64,000 bases of DNA from Curvularia sp. ZM96 (Eukaryota; Ascomycota; Dothideomycetes; Pleosporales; Pleosporaceae): NCBI GenBank assembly GCA_022457065.1, contig JAJGBQ010000004.1, forward strand, positions 3,348,001 to 3,412,000, read 5' to 3'. Below the pieces are notes generated by a model. It saw only the letters and a list, made by a program, of their open reading frames with translations. It ran no database searches and was not told the DNA's origin. A program made the position numbers and the translations under genes. Positions 1-12,674 of the stretch are shown in pieces; the stretch's first letter is position 1; each line of letters starts with the position of its first letter.

Positions 1-1
1 A

Positions 2-543
2 ACGATGCCAGGTGGTGCTAACTTTGCTGCTCTTCAGGTAGAAGACTATATGCCAGCGCAGTATTGGGCTGGTCGATTTCAGTCTCGATACGATCAGTGG
101 CGCACTGATGCCATGAATGCGGAGCTGGGCATTCAGTCGGGCCGCCGAACCTTGAGCTCACTGAGCGTGTACAAACTGGACCAGGAGAATCTTGCTGCGT
201 GTCACATACTCGCGGAGTTGCGTGACTTGTGCTTCTCCGATCGAGCAGCAGATAGTCTTTGGGTATGCAGTGCATTCTTGACTGGCTGATGCCTACTGAC
301 TGATTCTCTTAGGAGTTCGAGCACAAGTACCGAAAAGATAACAAGCTGCTTAGTGATCGCCTGATGAGACCTTGGTCTAGAAGGGAAGACAAAACAGCTC
401 CAGCAGAGGCTGAGACTGGCGCCCTTGGACGAGCGATAAAAAAACTGACTCCACGCAAGAGCAGCCTTGCCAATCTCATGAAGGGTAAAGGATGGAACAA
501 AGCAGATGAGCCGAACCAGCACAATAGACCGGAGGATAATTAG
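2..543 (+). CDS. conserved fungal protein of unknown function, 3' end
   Basis: Two exons are visible, about 2-262 and 313-543, joined in phase 0 across a 50-base intron with a GTATGC donor and a CTTAG acceptor. The encoded C-terminal part is about 160 residues. It starts with a tyrosine/tryptophan-rich stretch (MPAQYWAGRF) and ends in a basic, lysine-rich tail before the TAG at 541-543. The frame is already open at the window edge, so the ATG at 5 may be internal and the true start may lie outside. The Tyr/Trp-rich block resembles a family of fungal proteins of unknown role. I recognise no catalytic motif and assign no function. Confidence 0.6.
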
Positions 544-855
544 GAGACATCTTCTGAGAACTCGTAGGTGTATCTGTGCGGAAGCAACGATGTAAAAGGC
601 GAATGGGGTTCTGGCTCTAGATGGATGCGTGGTCTGTTCATCAGCCAACGCTGCTTTTACACAAAGCTGGAGTCTACACGATGATTTTGCTCAACTGAGG
701 ATGTATGAAAAGCGCATGCGACTCTGGCATGGAGTCATATAGCAATTTGGGGGCGAGAGTGGAGTAGGAGCCTAAGCGAGTGCAAGCAAAGTGCATATCA
801 ATAACGTATGACAAAGCAGATGTAATTTTAGAAATTGATGCGAATTGCTGCATAT

Positions 856-1689
856 TTAATTCTTCTTCTCGCTTGGCTTGGGTGATAGCTCTTCCACAAT
901 GTTGTTTGGATCTTTCCAAGCCAAGGCGACGTACTTGGTGTGACTTCCGCGAGCAAAAACCTCGCCTTTGCTGTTGCTGAAGTTGATGGATGTAAAAGCA
1001 AGGGTTTTGCCAACTATGTATCGCAATTAGCAGTAGTAATATTTCAGAGCATCGAGGGTGCGATTGCATACACTTGTCGCATGATACTTCGGCTTTGATC
1101 AAGTCTCCGATCTTGCCGCCGGAGGAGAGATAGGTCACGTTCAGGTCTGTGGAGACGCCGGTTGCAAAAAGGCCGCGAGATGCGACGGCTAGAGAGCCCC
1201 CTAGATCGACTGAGATTTTTGTTAGGGATGGTTGGGCTGGGGATGGAGTAATCATGTCGTACCCATGCTGGCAATTGTTCCGCCATGCAGAATGTTGAGT
1301 CGGTTCTGGGAGCGTGAGTTGGCAGTTGATAACAGAATATGGCCGGGTATTCCTCTACATCTATTTTGACAAGGTATAAAGCATATGGTACATAGGAGGA
1401 ACCAATGTCACGAAGATATGGGACTTACTGTATGCTCTTTCTGTATTTCCAGCTCAAACTGGACGCGCCCCGGCACTGCCGAGGTCACTCGAAGCTAAGC
1501 GACCAATTGATGGTGAGCCCAGTTGGTTCCGTCTGAGGGACTATAAGAGAATACTCACGCCATCTAAAAGCCTTCAAGAAAGTCAGTTCTACATTGCCGA
1601 GTTGCTATCTCAACGTGGAATGTACCTTGGCTCCAGGCCCGAGTTGGCTCGGAACGACTCCCAAACCTATCACCTGGGTCAATGGCCAT
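856..1689 (-). CDS. hotdog-fold acyl-CoA thioesterase (ACOT13/PaaI-like)
   Basis: This gene would hydrolyse acyl-CoA thioesters, and family members act in mitochondria or peroxisomes. Exons supported by frame and splice sites are, in coding order, about 1600-1559, 1487-1429, 1305-1263, 1209-1072 and 1013-856. The joined product holds the 4HBT core: the HGG motif in RLNILHGGTIASMVD, then GGSLAVASRG, a TDLNVTYL strand and the KTLAFTSINFSN strand. It ends near NIVEELSPK and stops at 856-858. Each internal intron (1014-1071, 1210-1262, 1306-1428, 1488-1558) keeps the frame. The 5' end is not resolved. A candidate ATG is at 1687-1689, but the join from it to the exon ending in FLKAFRW is uncertain. 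The family call is firm and the start is not. Confidence 0.8.
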
Positions 1690-2057
1690 GATTTGAGTAT
1701 CTATGACCGCCTGAATCTCTTACCGATCTCACGAACTTCAGCGCCGACATAATAACAATCTCAACTCTCGGTGTGTGTATGTGCGAAAGAGTGATGTAGT
1801 TGGTCCCGCTCGGCAGTTGGCCAGGCATAGTCGGAAGCTAGACAGGGGTGGAGCGGAATTGTGGGGGAGCATCTTTCGGCGCGTCACCTTTAGTACCTTT
1901 GTGTGGACCGAACTTTTGACGTCCGACTCGTACCAGGCTGAAGTCAGCGCGACACACGCGTTTTGCTCGCCTCTCTCTTTCTCCCGCACATTCTAGTAGT
2001 CGAATATGATAATACGGCGGTAAAGCGGCGGTAACTTGTCTACCACATCTACCCACG
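1690..2057. promoter_or_regulatory. divergent intergenic region, thioesterase / TFB2
   Basis: This 368-base gap lies between two divergently transcribed genes, so it should carry both promoters. I see no clear TATA box and no conserved element that I can name. Confidence 0.4.
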
Positions 2058-3607
2058 ATGTCGGCCTCGTCTTCTGTTCAGGCGCTGGAATACCTCGAGG
2101 GTCTGCCGTTGGCGACGCACAAGAAGCTGTATGAGCAGCCCTCGACGGTTCTGGCGGTATTCCGCTGCATGCTGCCGCATCTCGGTAAGCAAGGAAATCC
2201 TTGTGGTGGTATGCGGAGCTAACGGTGTATCGCAGCCAAGTCAATCGTCATGGCTATGCTCTACATGCCCACGCCCTTTCCCGCTGCCGACCTCGATACC
2301 TGGTTCAAACCTACTGCGCGCAAAGAAAAAGAACGAGCGACTTTTACTCTCGACCGTCTACATATCATCACTTCGGCGCGACAGGACGATGGCACGCTAT
2401 CGTGGACACTAAATCCAGGCTTCCAACGCAGTCTGCGAAACGCCATCGAGGGCTCTGGCACCCATCGCTCTTTTGGTGTACCAGCGACGAAAGAAGAAAG
2501 TGGAAAGCGGGTCAGCATAGAGTTCTTGGACGAATACTCAAGGGCGCAATGGGAAGGCATCTTGTACTACCTTGTTAGTGGCGCGGCTGGTCTAAGCAAA
2601 GACAACATCTCCAGAGCGGAGGTTGGTCCTGGCACCAAGAAGCTGTTGCATACGGGCGATCTGGTGCGAACAATTCATGGTAGTCCGAGGATCACGAAGG
2701 ACGGCTTTTCCTTTGTGCTGCAAGAGACGAATGCGCAGGTCTGGAGCCTGCTGATTATCTACTTGAAGATGACGAACGAGGTAAGCATGGGGTTCCGCAT
2801 CTCCTCTGGCGTCTTTTAACACCAGTATAGCTTGGCATGTCCGAAACCGAAGTTCTCTCCTTCCTCTTCATGCTTGGTTCTCTAGAATTGGGCCAGGATT
2901 ACTCCACTTCCACTCTCTCAGCGACCCAACTCCAAATGTTAGAAGACCTTTCCGCGATGGGTCTCGTCTATCGCTCTGATAAGAATGCGCGCACCTTTTA
3001 CCCCACGCGCTTAGCTACAACACTCACGTCCGACTCTGGTAGCGCCATGTCGGCCTCGTCCAACGACATCGCGCAAGCGAACCAAGGCACCACCGGGCCC
3101 CCAACAGCCGCAAACAAGGGCTTCATCATCATTGAGACCAACTACCGTCTCTATGCTTACACAAACAGCCTTATCCAAATCGCCATTCTCTCGCTTTTCA
3201 CCAAACTCCAACATCGCTTCCCCAACCTCGTCTCAGGAAAACTGACGAAGGAATCCGTCCACAAAGCCGTCCAATCTGGCATCACCTCTGCCCAAATCAT
3301 CTCATACCTAACAACCTATGCCCATCCCCAGATGCAAAAAACCGTTCCTTATATCCCCCCGACCGTCATGGATCAAATCCGACTCTGGGAGTACGAGGGC
3401 GAGCGCGTGGAAACGACCACAGGCTATCTGATGCGCGAATTCGGCTCAGAAGCAGAGTACAGAGACGTACTCAACTACGCGAGCGCATTGGGTGTCTTGG
3501 TCTGGCAGAATGATGCCAACAGGTGCTTTTTTGTCAGCCACGTCGAGCAGATTAGTGCGTATCTAAGGAAGAAGAAGGAGAACCGCGAGAGTGCCAGGGC
3601 GCGATAG
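2058..3607 (+). CDS. TFB2: TFIIH subunit TFB2 (p52/GTF2H4)
   Basis: This is the p52 subunit of TFIIH core, which binds and stimulates the XPB/Ssl2 ATPase in transcription initiation and nucleotide excision repair in the nucleus. Exons are 2058-2184, 2236-2780 and 2831-3607 and give 482 residues, close to the family's usual 460-515. The N-terminus has the typical EYLEGLP...LYEQPSTVLAVFR start. The middle holds the SLELGQDYSTSTLS and EDLSAMGLVY blocks. The C-terminus holds FIIIETNYRLYAYTNS and the RVETTTGYLMREFGS element of the p52 dimerisation domain that pairs with Tfb5. Introns of about 50 bases have GTAAGC donors. The start ATG sits in CACGATGTC and gives the full conserved N-terminus. Confidence 0.95.
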
Positions 3608-4072
3608 CGTGATAATAGAGTATCAATCGCCTGCTTTGGGGGTTGGATTGCACATAGATGATATATCATGGGCGTCGCGGCGTTCTTGGACTTCTTGAAC
3701 GTGGGTTTTTGGGTATAAATCGCCCATGTAAGAGTTTGTGGTATCAATACAAATCAAGAAATGTTCTAAGTCTTTAGAGTAAATCATGTTTTCGATATAT
3801 CCTATCGCCCACATACGTACGTGACTTTTGCTAATATGACGATTTGAAGATGCATGAACTGGGTTGTGGACGGAAAAAGAACGCTGATAAGAATTATGTA
3901 GGATACATTGATTACGCCACCCTGATGCAAATAACGAACAACTAAACAAGCCCCTTTTTTCAGTCCATGTAATGTGTTTTGGGTGTGATTTACCCAGAAA
4001 TAGAAAATGATTTCCACTCTGCTCATGATTCTTGCTTGATGTTTCTTTTGCGTTTGTCTTGAAATACACGCC
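3608..4072. other. convergent 3' intergenic region
   Basis: This stretch holds the 3' untranslated tails of TFB2 and the convergent Aquarius gene. It is AT-rich, with no supported coding sequence or RNA gene. Confidence 0.5.
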
Positions 4073-7000
4073 TTACACTTCATCCTCGTCTTCGCCATCA
4101 AACACCTCAGCCACCTCTTCAGGAACCAGCACATTCTCAGGACGATCATCGTCTTCGTCCTCCTCATTCACTGGAGCCACGCCGTTGATACCGACATCGC
4201 TCATTTGCACTTCAGGCGCTGTACTGGGCATGACGCCGCCATTCGCCTTAATAGCCTCGACCTTTGCTTTAGTCATTTCATACACATACCTACCCAGATG
4301 CTCTACATCCTGCATCTGGGCCTCACCGGGCACAGGTTCCGTAGCATCGACCGGGCGGCGTGTCTCGCCGAACATTTCGTCGGTGACGAGTTCGAGCTTG
4401 TCTGGGCGCTGGAATAAGATGTCGAAGGCGGGTTTGAGTTCAAAGACGGATTCGAAGACGGAGCGCCGGCCGAGGATGTACAGGCCAAGACGGGCACGGG
4501 AAAGGGCTACAGTGAGACGCCGGATGGAGCGTAGGTAGCCTATTGAGCGGGTGCGCACAAGGGAAAGAATGATGTCTGTTTTTGGAGGAGTCATGTCAGT
4601 AATGTTCCTGGTAAAGCTGCAAAGATAATAGCGTATGAGAGAACTTACAGTCATTTTGCTCACCCTGGTACTTATCTACCGTGGCTACTATCCTTGGGCG
4701 CCCGAACAACGGGTTGTTCTTACACTTGTGGCTGAGGACGTCGTTGATCAAGCTCTTCTGGCCAGCGTATGTAGTCAGGATTGAGATCTTGTTCGCAGGA
4801 TACCCAAGAAGTCGCATGTACATGTACAATGCAACCGCATACTCGGCTTCACCCAAGTTGATCATCCAGTGCGGCGTGGGTTGCTCTTCGCCCTTACCCT
4901 TGTAGTCCTGCACATCAATGAATTGATACTCGTGCTTCAAGCCTGGGTTGGCAATCTGGAACTCAGGGTTGGAGATCACAGACGGCAGGTTGGAGAGCGA
5001 GGGATAGCGCCACTTGTAGAGCTCGGCGATTGATGGACGGGCACGACCCTGTTGGTCAAGCATAATAGTCGGTACGCCCAAGCGGACAAGCCGTTGGAAA
5101 AGCGACTGTTCTAGGTTGGCATATTGGCGGAATGCAAGATTCTGAATGACGGGTGAGTTTTGAAGGTGGTCACCACAGAGAACGATGCGCTGCAGGGGAA
5201 GTTCGCCGTTCTGTGGATTCTGCAGTGCTAGTGGAATGAAGTTCTCAATCTCGGTAATTTGAGCAGCTTCTTCCATGATAACGTTGTCGTAATGGAAGCC
5301 CAGCGATGCGATTTCTTGTCTTCGCATAGCGGCATGCGTCGACGTCATTGCGATGATGCGAGCCTCCTTTACGAGCAGATAGTTTGCCTTGTCTCTTGGG
5401 TTCCGTAGAAGCTCAAATGGACGAATGTCCTCGAGCTCTGCAAAAATCTTCTGGACATGGCGATAGCAGCCTTGCGCAATTTCCAAAATCTCCTGGCGGT
5501 CTGCTGCTGGAGGGAAGAGAGGCTGGGGCGCATTTGAGAAGTAATCTTTGAATGGGAACTCGTGGATTATCTGCTCCACACTTGTATCGGGTGACGTGAT
5601 GCTATCCCAGTATTGCGTCCATGCTGGCTTCACATAGACAAGATTGAAGTAGTCCGCGGTCTCGCATGAGCTACCGTGAGCACCCGGCGCACCAAAGTTT
5701 TTCGCAAGGCGATCAACCTCGGATAGATAGTATTGTCCTCTTTCAAGGAACGACTCTACTCTACCATGCTTGCTGTAGCTCGCATCCGTCTCAAGGTCCT
5801 CTTCGCCGTGGCCTAACCGCAAAAGGTGACGCTCGTCAATATCAAGCGCCACAATCTTCTGGAACAGTTGGTTGAGCGCCTGGTTGCTGTGGGCAACAAG
5901 CAAAGTCCGCTGGTCTGGGAAGTTGTGATATAGATTGGATATAATCTGGGTCGCAACGTCCGTCTTACCAGTACCTGGTGGGCCAAGCACCACTGTCAGG
6001 CCAGGCTGGGTTCCCGAAGTGATGGCATCGATTTGGGCAGGTGTAAACCGGACCTTGTTCAGCTTTGGCGCATCTGCAGGATATGGGCCCATGTTCGGAG
6101 GCTTGTACGTGGACACATTCACAGATTCCTGCACAGGTGGTGCAGCCTCAACCTGGTCACGACGCCGCTTTTTCGACGCTCGTGGTGGTGCAACCTCTGG
6201 CTCGGCTACAACAGGGAATTCTAGGACGTATGGAGGCCCAAAGGAAGTTTGTGCTTCTTCATGAGGCTCTACAGATTTGCCGGGTAAGGACTCAACCAGA
6301 TGCTGCCAATCCAAAAAGGTGTCGCGGAAGTCAATCTTATTTAACCGATTAGGAAGTCGCTTGTAGGTTGCAGATGCAGGATCTCCGTAGCCCAAGAAGA
6401 CTTCTTGCAGCCAAGATGGTGCTGGGATATCCGAGAGTGTCAGCCGCTTGATGGATTCGAGGATAGGCAGAAAGTTGTTCTCACGTCCTCTCCGGCGAAC
6501 AATGAGATTGATCTGTTCGTAGACGTTAGGTGCTCCTTTGGCAGTTTGATCCATGTCGATCTGGTACTGCTTCGCATCGATGTTAACAAGGAGGCGCCGT
6601 TGTCGTGGCCTTGGTCCAAAGCCATCGTCGTTAGCTTGTTCTCGTAGTGGTCTTCCCTTATCGTCTAGAACTTGAACCACCTGCGCACATCGCATCCGAT
6701 GCAGACCAAGCTCGTCTCCAGTTGCGACCTCTCTGCGGTGGCCATTTCGTACAGGCACATCGTCTTTGCCTTCAACAGCAAGAAGGAAGACGACGTCATC
6801 CGGGCGGAGCTGTTCCCAGTCCCGCCGAACCGGGTACTGCAGTCGGCTGACATCGAGTATGATCTCTGCTCGAACATAGGATGGATGTTCCTCTCCGACT
6901 TTTGATGGTGCTACATCGACAATAGCAGGCTTCATGATAGGCAGTGACATTTTGGATACGCCACCAAACTTGGTATTGGCGCCCCTGCCTTTTGGCTTCA

Positions 7001-8607
7001 CACGCTTCACCACGTCTTCCATGTCCTTTCGAATTCCATAGAACGACTCGGCCCTGTACAGAATAAATGACCTCCACAAGAAGTCGCCCATGGTCAAATA
7101 CTGGAGGTTCAGTTTTGGAATGGCAAGCGGTTGCGAGCCGTCATAGGATTCGTTTCGTAAGAAGGTGGTTTCGTACAGAATCTTTTCTGTTGGCAGCACT
7201 GGCATATCACGGACTACGTCCTTGAAGGTTGGTCGTTGCTCGACAAGGATAGCCAAAGTCTCCATGTAAAAAGCGCGGTCGCGTACCAGGGAGGTGTTGG
7301 CTGGGTACTCTGTTCGTAGACCCATGAGTGTGCAAAGCTCAACAAGCTCGTCATCACTCAATGTACGAAGATGTCCATCCAGCTCTTCCCTGTTTCCGAT
7401 GCTCTTGTAGTTTGCTAGGGCCATGAGCTGGAGCTTCTCTTGGAATGCAGCATAGCCTGTTCGTTGTAGCTTGGACAAAACGTCGTAGTGCTGCTGGTCG
7501 TACTCGAGTTTCGACAACTGTCTACCGGTCTGATCCTCGATAGGGAAGTTGGTGAAGTGGCTGAGCAGGTCAAATAGGTCGCGGAACAGGCCGTTGTCCT
7601 CGTCGGCGTACACAGGCGATAATCGGATTGCCGAGAGCATGTTCAGATCCTTCAGTAGAGTGTTCACATATCTTCTGGTCGGTAACTGGCTCTGCAGATC
7701 TATTAGAAGCTCCATGAAGCGCTCGCAATAGGCCATGTTGTCCCTCATGTCTTGCCGGCTGTTGCTGTTGTATAACCGGTCAATGAAATCCAGGAGGAGT
7801 GTGTAGAGCCACGACCGCTCGAACCGTAGCCGAGCTTGCAACGCATCGTCTCCAGCGTCAAATCGCTTAGATGCAGCTCTCCAAGCCTTGCGCAGCATGC
7901 TGTGCTCCTCAAAGTACTGCTCGCGCACAGCTTCTGAGTGGAGGTTTTGCCATATCGATATGCCGACCAGAGGGGCGCACTCTTTTCGCACCAGACCGCT
8001 GTCGAGCGATTGGAAGGCGCCAATGACGAAGGATATGAGCTGTGTCCGGATCTTGCTCGGTTGCGATGGGTCTACGGTCATGGACAAGATGCGGCGAAAG
8101 AAGGATGAGAATCCGGCAGGATTACTTGAAAAGTGCTCTGTACAGTGTCAGCGCAATGTTTTTAACTAACCAGCGGCGGTGGCGCAACATACCCCAACAT
8201 GACAAGTTCTCCCTCCTCTTAACATTGACCATAAGCGCCAGCAGCAGATGGTGGTAGTTGGACGCATCCTCTGTGAAACCAGGCCATAGATATCTCTCCA
8301 GCAGCTGCAGGTTTTCCAGAATCAAAAGCGACGAGTATGCAAAGTCGCCGCTCTCGAGCTCGTCCCATAGCTCTTTCTTGACCACCTCAGGGCGCACCTT
8401 TGGTGTCTTGTTCGCGGCCAGCCAATTCTTCCTCGCGACCTGCGCGAAGTGGTTCTCTCCGTGTAGGTCGGCGACAGTGGGGCGGGCGTGCATGCTGGTC
8501 AGGTCCGGCGCATGCGCATGTTCAGCGGACGCGCCGCTGGAGTTTGTGATGGACATAGAGTCGCCCGTCGGCTTGACGTCCTCCATTTGGTCGGGCTTCA
8601 TGGCCAT
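4073..8607 (-). CDS. cwf11: intron-binding protein Aquarius / Cwf11, SF1 RNA helicase
   Basis: This is a spliceosomal superfamily 1 helicase that binds the intron upstream of the branch site, as part of the intron-binding complex in the nucleus. Exons in coding order are 8607-8193, 8137-4649 and 4575-4073 and give 1468 residues (human AQR has 1485). The N-terminal half is the armadillo-like region, including the conserved block around FSSFFRRILSMTVDPS. The helicase core follows: Walker A GPPGTGKT near residue 860, Walker B-like MEEAAQ, LCGDHLQNSPV and, at the last intron, DKYQGEQND then YIILSLVRT. The tail is acidic, as in relatives. Introns 8138-8192 and 4576-4648 restore perfect frame. The start is the ATG of MAMKPDQ; the frame is open further upstream but has no conserved residues. 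Confidence 0.96.
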
Positions 8608-8836
8608 GATCGCGATAGTGGTTGTTTGTGGGCGCACGTGAGGGGGCGGGCGCGCATTGTTGACGCACTGGGATGCGCGATGGAGGTGGTGACGCGCCAA
8701 GAAGTAAAGTTTCTGGAGTGGATGGCGTTGCGGAACGCCCAAGTCATGACGGCCCGCAGTGCCAAGACGCTGCATCCAACCTCACTCGCGAACCGCTTCA
8801 AGCATCCTCTCCGCAGTAGCGACCCGCAACACCACC

Positions 8837-9586
8837 ATGTCCAACGCAGACGCTGCAGTCAGGCACCAGGCTGTCGTGCCGGACAAGCTCCCCACCGGAG
8901 AGTACCCTGTGAGTCCATTGCGCCGTCGCCCGCCCGCCAATGGCTGTCAGAGACTAACACCCTACAGCTCATCGACAATGACCCGTACGCCTCCTCTGCA
9001 CTCTACCGCCCTCTACCCATGACTGACCCCAGCTGAAGACATTTCTCTCGCGTGATGCGGTATACCCGCCCCTCGGACTGGGGCTACGGTGCCGCGCTCG
9101 GAGCGTTGAGCCCTGGACTGATGCTCTACTGGGAAAAGGTGTCGCCCTCCATGGTTGGCAAGGGCGGTTTCGCCCCCGTCATGCGACTTGCTGGCGCTGT
9201 CGGTGTGTCCGGATGCTTTATGTTCGCCTACACGAGGTCATGCAGTACGTCAGACATGGGAACGGGCTTCAGGAATTCCCCACACACGCTAACACATGAC
9301 AGTGCGTTTCTACGGTGCGCGTGAGAACCGCCGCGAGGTCGAGATGGACATGCGTGAAATGGTTGACAAGGTCAAGAAGGGAGAGCCTCTGTATGGAAAG
9401 TCGGAGATGTCCGAGTACATGCAGGGAGTTGCTCACAGGAACTCGCGCTTTGCGGCCACATTCGCTCACGTCATTCCATGGCCAAACCTTGTCAACCACC
9501 CCTACCATGGTGTCGACACTGCCAAGTACTACCGACAAGCTGAGCTGGAGCTGGAGCAGGAAAGGCTCGCCAGGGAAGGTCGATAG
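8837..9586 (+). CDS. NADH:ubiquinone oxidoreductase 21 kDa subunit (complex I)
   Basis: This is an accessory subunit of respiratory complex I in the mitochondrial inner membrane. Exons 8837-8908, 8968-8984, 9039-9244 and 9303-9586 give 192 residues, matching the 21 kDa fungal subunit. Visible family blocks are LPTGEYPLIDNDP, RVMRYTRPSDW and a hydrophobic segment around GALSPGLML. The C-terminal domain has REVEMDMREMV, GKSEMSEYMQGVAHRNSRFA and the IPWPNLVNHPYHGVD motif. The second exon is only 17 bases long; it is needed to keep the frame between GEYP and the HFSRVMRY block. The start ATG (CACCATGTC) is about 230 bases from the divergent Aquarius start, so the two genes share a promoter region. 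Confidence 0.93.
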
Positions 9587-9741
9587 AGCATAGGTTGACA
9601 CAGATGAAAATGTAGTTTTTTCTTTAGTCAAAGTGGCTGTAAATAGGTTCAACAAGCCAAGTCAGGAACATCCGGCTCTTTCCTTTGCTCCTTGGTTCTT
9701 GATATTTGATCAAACCCAGTTTGGCCTTCTCATCAAACTCT

Positions 9742-11319
9742 CTAGTTCACAGCCAGCCCCTCCAAAACCTTGTCCTGTCCAAACTGGGCCATCTTGAACT
9801 TGCTAATCCAGTCGTCTCTGTTGATGTACGCTCCACAGATTCTCCGCTTTCCTGTGAAGCTGCTCCGTCCATGCAGCACTCTCCAGTTATCAAAGATCAG
9901 CACACGCCCAGGCTTCAACTGCTCCCAATACTCATTTTCCTTCTTTTTTAGCAACGCGTCAAACTTTCTAGCCGCATCGTACCATACTTCTACCTCTTGG
10001 ATAGGCAGCTCAATGGAAGCGCGGTCAGACGAGTTCCAGCGTACGCGCAGAAGATTGCCCGTTGCAGTGTCGTGTTCCAGGACAGGGAAACCACGGTATG
10101 GTTGAATGGATATGCCCTCATTACCCGAGGCATGGCCATTGACCCTTACCGTCGCGAGGATTTCATACGCTTTCGGGTCGGTTTCGAGGAGCTCATCGGC
10201 AACTTTGAAGCCGTCTACCAGCAGGCTGGCACCGCCCTCGCCGTCTGTGTGCGAGAGCAGGTGGAACGCTTGTAGCCCTGCGGGATCGGAAAAGTACGTT
10301 GTATCAGTGTGTGCTTCAAGGGCGATGTTGGTATATGCAGTATCCTTGCTCGCAAGATCGGCCGTAAAATCATAGAACCCTCCATAATGTGTCTCCCTTA
10401 TGAAGGCAATCTTTTCCAGCAACGTTTTCGTATCTTCCGGATTGTCAAAGGGCGTATTGTCGACGTAGCAGAATCCATATTGGCGCAGGTGCTTTAGCAG
10501 GCCAGCAAGATCACCATTCGTGACTGTTTCGTGAGACACGACTGGCGGGTTGGATGCAACTGACGAGTCCCAAAGAGACAGCTCGGCCAGACCGAGGCGC
10601 TGTACGGCTCTCGATGCGTCTGACGCTAGCGTCTGTCTCAGCAAAGAGCAAGGGTAGGTGCTTGTATGTCCGTCTGACCATTCAATCTTCAACATGCTAT
10701 CGTTACTCTCAAAAGAATGTTCCTTGATTGCGATGTCCTTTGGGATAGAAAACGTGTCAAGCAATCGCTGCCTAGTTGCGTCGTGCATGCAAGTCGCGCA
10801 TTGGCAGTTGTCTCTCAGCCAGATGTTGGGTACCGGCCTATTGCCCACATGGACCTTGCCGTCTTGGACTTTGATAATTTGTATCCTTTTAGGAGCAAAG
10901 GCACGGGTGCCCACTTTATACCGACCTTTCAGTGCCTCGCGAATCTGGCGACGTCGTTGGTGCAGCAAATTCAGTTCGTACAGTGTTTGTTTAAGAAAGT
11001 TGTCCATAGTCTTGTTCTTTAAAGGGTCCGCCCTGCCGAGATAGAAGGAACGTTGCGTCTTTGAGAATTTGGTTGCATACGGCACGCCTGTTGCTGATTT
11101 GCTCTCATACTTAATTGGTGCTTCTCCAGTACCCGGATTTTCAGCGGCACTGGAAGCTGTCGAGTACTTGACAGGGGCGGGAGTCTGAACGTATTAGTGG
11201 GTCTGCAAACTGTCGGAGGTAGTGACTGCTGTTACCAAAGAGCATGTTGAAGGCCGCAATGCAGGCCTCGTGACATGCGCGGTCCTCGATGCACATCGCG
11301 ATGCTCTTGCCGCCAGCAT
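9742..11319 (-). CDS. trimethyllysine dioxygenase, mitochondrial (carnitine synthesis)
   Basis: This Fe(II)/2-oxoglutarate dioxygenase hydroxylates N6-trimethyllysine, the first step of carnitine synthesis. Exons are 11319-11236 and 11184-9742 (508 residues). The first exon encodes 28 residues rich in Arg, Ala and Ser with no acidic residue, a classic mitochondrial targeting sequence. The body shows the N-terminal metal-binding block WLRDNCQCATCMH, then the TauD core with the HTD iron ligands near residue 318 and the distal His in NWRVLHGRSSFTG. The ending GKRRICGAYINRDDW is the trimethyllysine type; gamma-butyrobetaine dioxygenase ends differently. The long exon stays open upstream to 11184, where a CAG acceptor joins it to the presequence exon. 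The 51-base intron keeps phase 0. Confidence 0.88.
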
Positions 11320-11560
11320 GACGAGAGGGTGATGATGACGCAAAGCCAATTGCAAGGATGGATGTCTGCGTATGCAAGGGAATACTAGCGCGGGGTTGCA
11401 GACTGAAGGAACGATCAATCAAGCATGGTGGTGGTTGGGGTTCAAATGCTCGGAAGTCGGCTATCACGCTTGCTCACTGCCTAATATTGGCCTTTAACAA
11501 TATGGTTTTGCTAAATCTCAGAATTTCCATTCTTCAGAACTAATTCCCTGGAATAATCCA

Positions 11561-11632
11561 GGCACCATGGCCTAATGGTAAGGCGTTGCTTTCCGGTGGC
11601 AAAGATTGTGGGTTCGAGTCCCACTGGTGTCG
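11561..11632 (+). tRNA. tRNA-Arg (anticodon CCG)
   Basis: The 72-base sequence folds as a cloverleaf. The acceptor stem is GGCACCA with TGGTGTC, the D arm GCC-TAATGGTAA-GGC. The anticodon stem TTGCT/GGCAA holds loop TTCCGGT (anticodon CCG, reading CGG). The T arm is GTGGG-TTCGAGT-CCCAC, with discriminator G. The A box (TGGCCTAATGG) and B box (GGTTCGAGTCC) are intact. There is no intron. Confidence 0.93.
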
Positions 11633-11637
11633 TTTTT
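11633..11637 (+). terminator. RNA polymerase III terminator of tRNA-Arg
   Basis: A run of five T directly follows the discriminator base. Further T runs, of six and five bases, follow within about 20 bases. Confidence 0.8.
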
Positions 11638-12674
11638 GCTCTTTTTTGCTCTTTTTCTGTTAGATCTTGCTCGGTTTTGTTTCTTTTTTGCTTTCTGGTT
11701 TTTTTCACAACGGCCTTGGCGTGGTGGTGAGAACGCACACCATACACCTCTTATCGCTATTTTTGGAAAATGCAAAAAATCGCTCCATACCGCATTGATC
11801 CTGCACGCTACGATAATTACATGTTCTATTGTCGCGGCGTTGTCGCGGTCTTCTTTGTTGCAGTGGTATGTGGTGCCTGCACTCGGTTGACTTATCACGT
11901 GACGCAAATCACCAGTCTCGCAAAACCCATTGGCTATGCTACCCACCCTCCAGTCAGTCGTGGCAAATACAATCACTTATACAGCTAGAAAGTCTGTGGG
12001 CTCCAAATATGTCTAGGCCGAATGATTTATAAGTATCGTGTGACAAATATGAACAACTATGTAACGGAAAGTTTTCTACCCAAGTGTATCCACGCAAAGT
12101 AAGTGCTCGATATCTTGTGGCAAATACAATCATTCTTACGACGGAGGAATTCTTAGCTACATGCATGTGTAAGTGGAGTGAGTCTTGCGTACCGTGTGCC
12201 AAACAAATGCAGCCAACCGATATCATGTGACAAATACATGTAATCAACCAAGGAAGAAAACATGGAGCAAGCACTTTGAAGGCGTGATTATCATTGCAAT
12301 TTTTTTGTGTTAATGCGGCAGTGCCGACAATCTTTTGGCACATATTTGGATGGGGCCTTTGAGTTCCACGGTTCTTGGTGACAAGCGAACTCGGAACTAT
12401 GGATCCTTGTCGGGAAAGTGAAGGTGAAGGTGAGAGAGCGTTTGCTGCCTACCGCCAAGCTAAGCCCACTGAACATTTGAGAGCTCTTCCGCCATTGTTT
12501 ATGCTGCTCACCTTGACTGTCTACTTCGACTCTACCTTGCCATTCAAGAAGTAAGCATCTCGTTTTTGCTTCATATCTTACCAATCTACTTCTGCAACTC
12601 TACTTTGTCTCTATTTGAAGCAGTTACTAATTGTCGCAACATCATCTCGCCAACAAATACAACTAGCCGTCACC
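11638..12674. other. intergenic region with short-motif array
   Basis: There is no convincing gene here. The right half carries the degenerate repeat array listed separately. The last 100 bases, up to a CACCATGG start context, should hold the promoter and leader of the next gene. An in-frame ATG at 12615 exists, but the context at 12675 is much stronger. Confidence 0.5.
11958..12245 (+). repeat. degenerate array of a TGTGRCAAATAC motif, period about 77
   Basis: Five copies of a motif close to TCRTGTGRCAAATACA begin near 11958, 12035, 12111, 12190 and 12221. The first four steps are 77, 76 and 79 bases, so this looks like an old tandem repeat of about 77 bases, with a shorter last step of 31. 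A weaker copy may sit near 12331. Related copies occur on the other side of the next gene. Confidence 0.6.

Noticed and set aside
12615..12674. Upstream in-frame ATG for the 12675 gene
   Set aside because: The extra 20 residues are not protein-like, and the ATG at 12675 has a near-ideal CACCATGG context.
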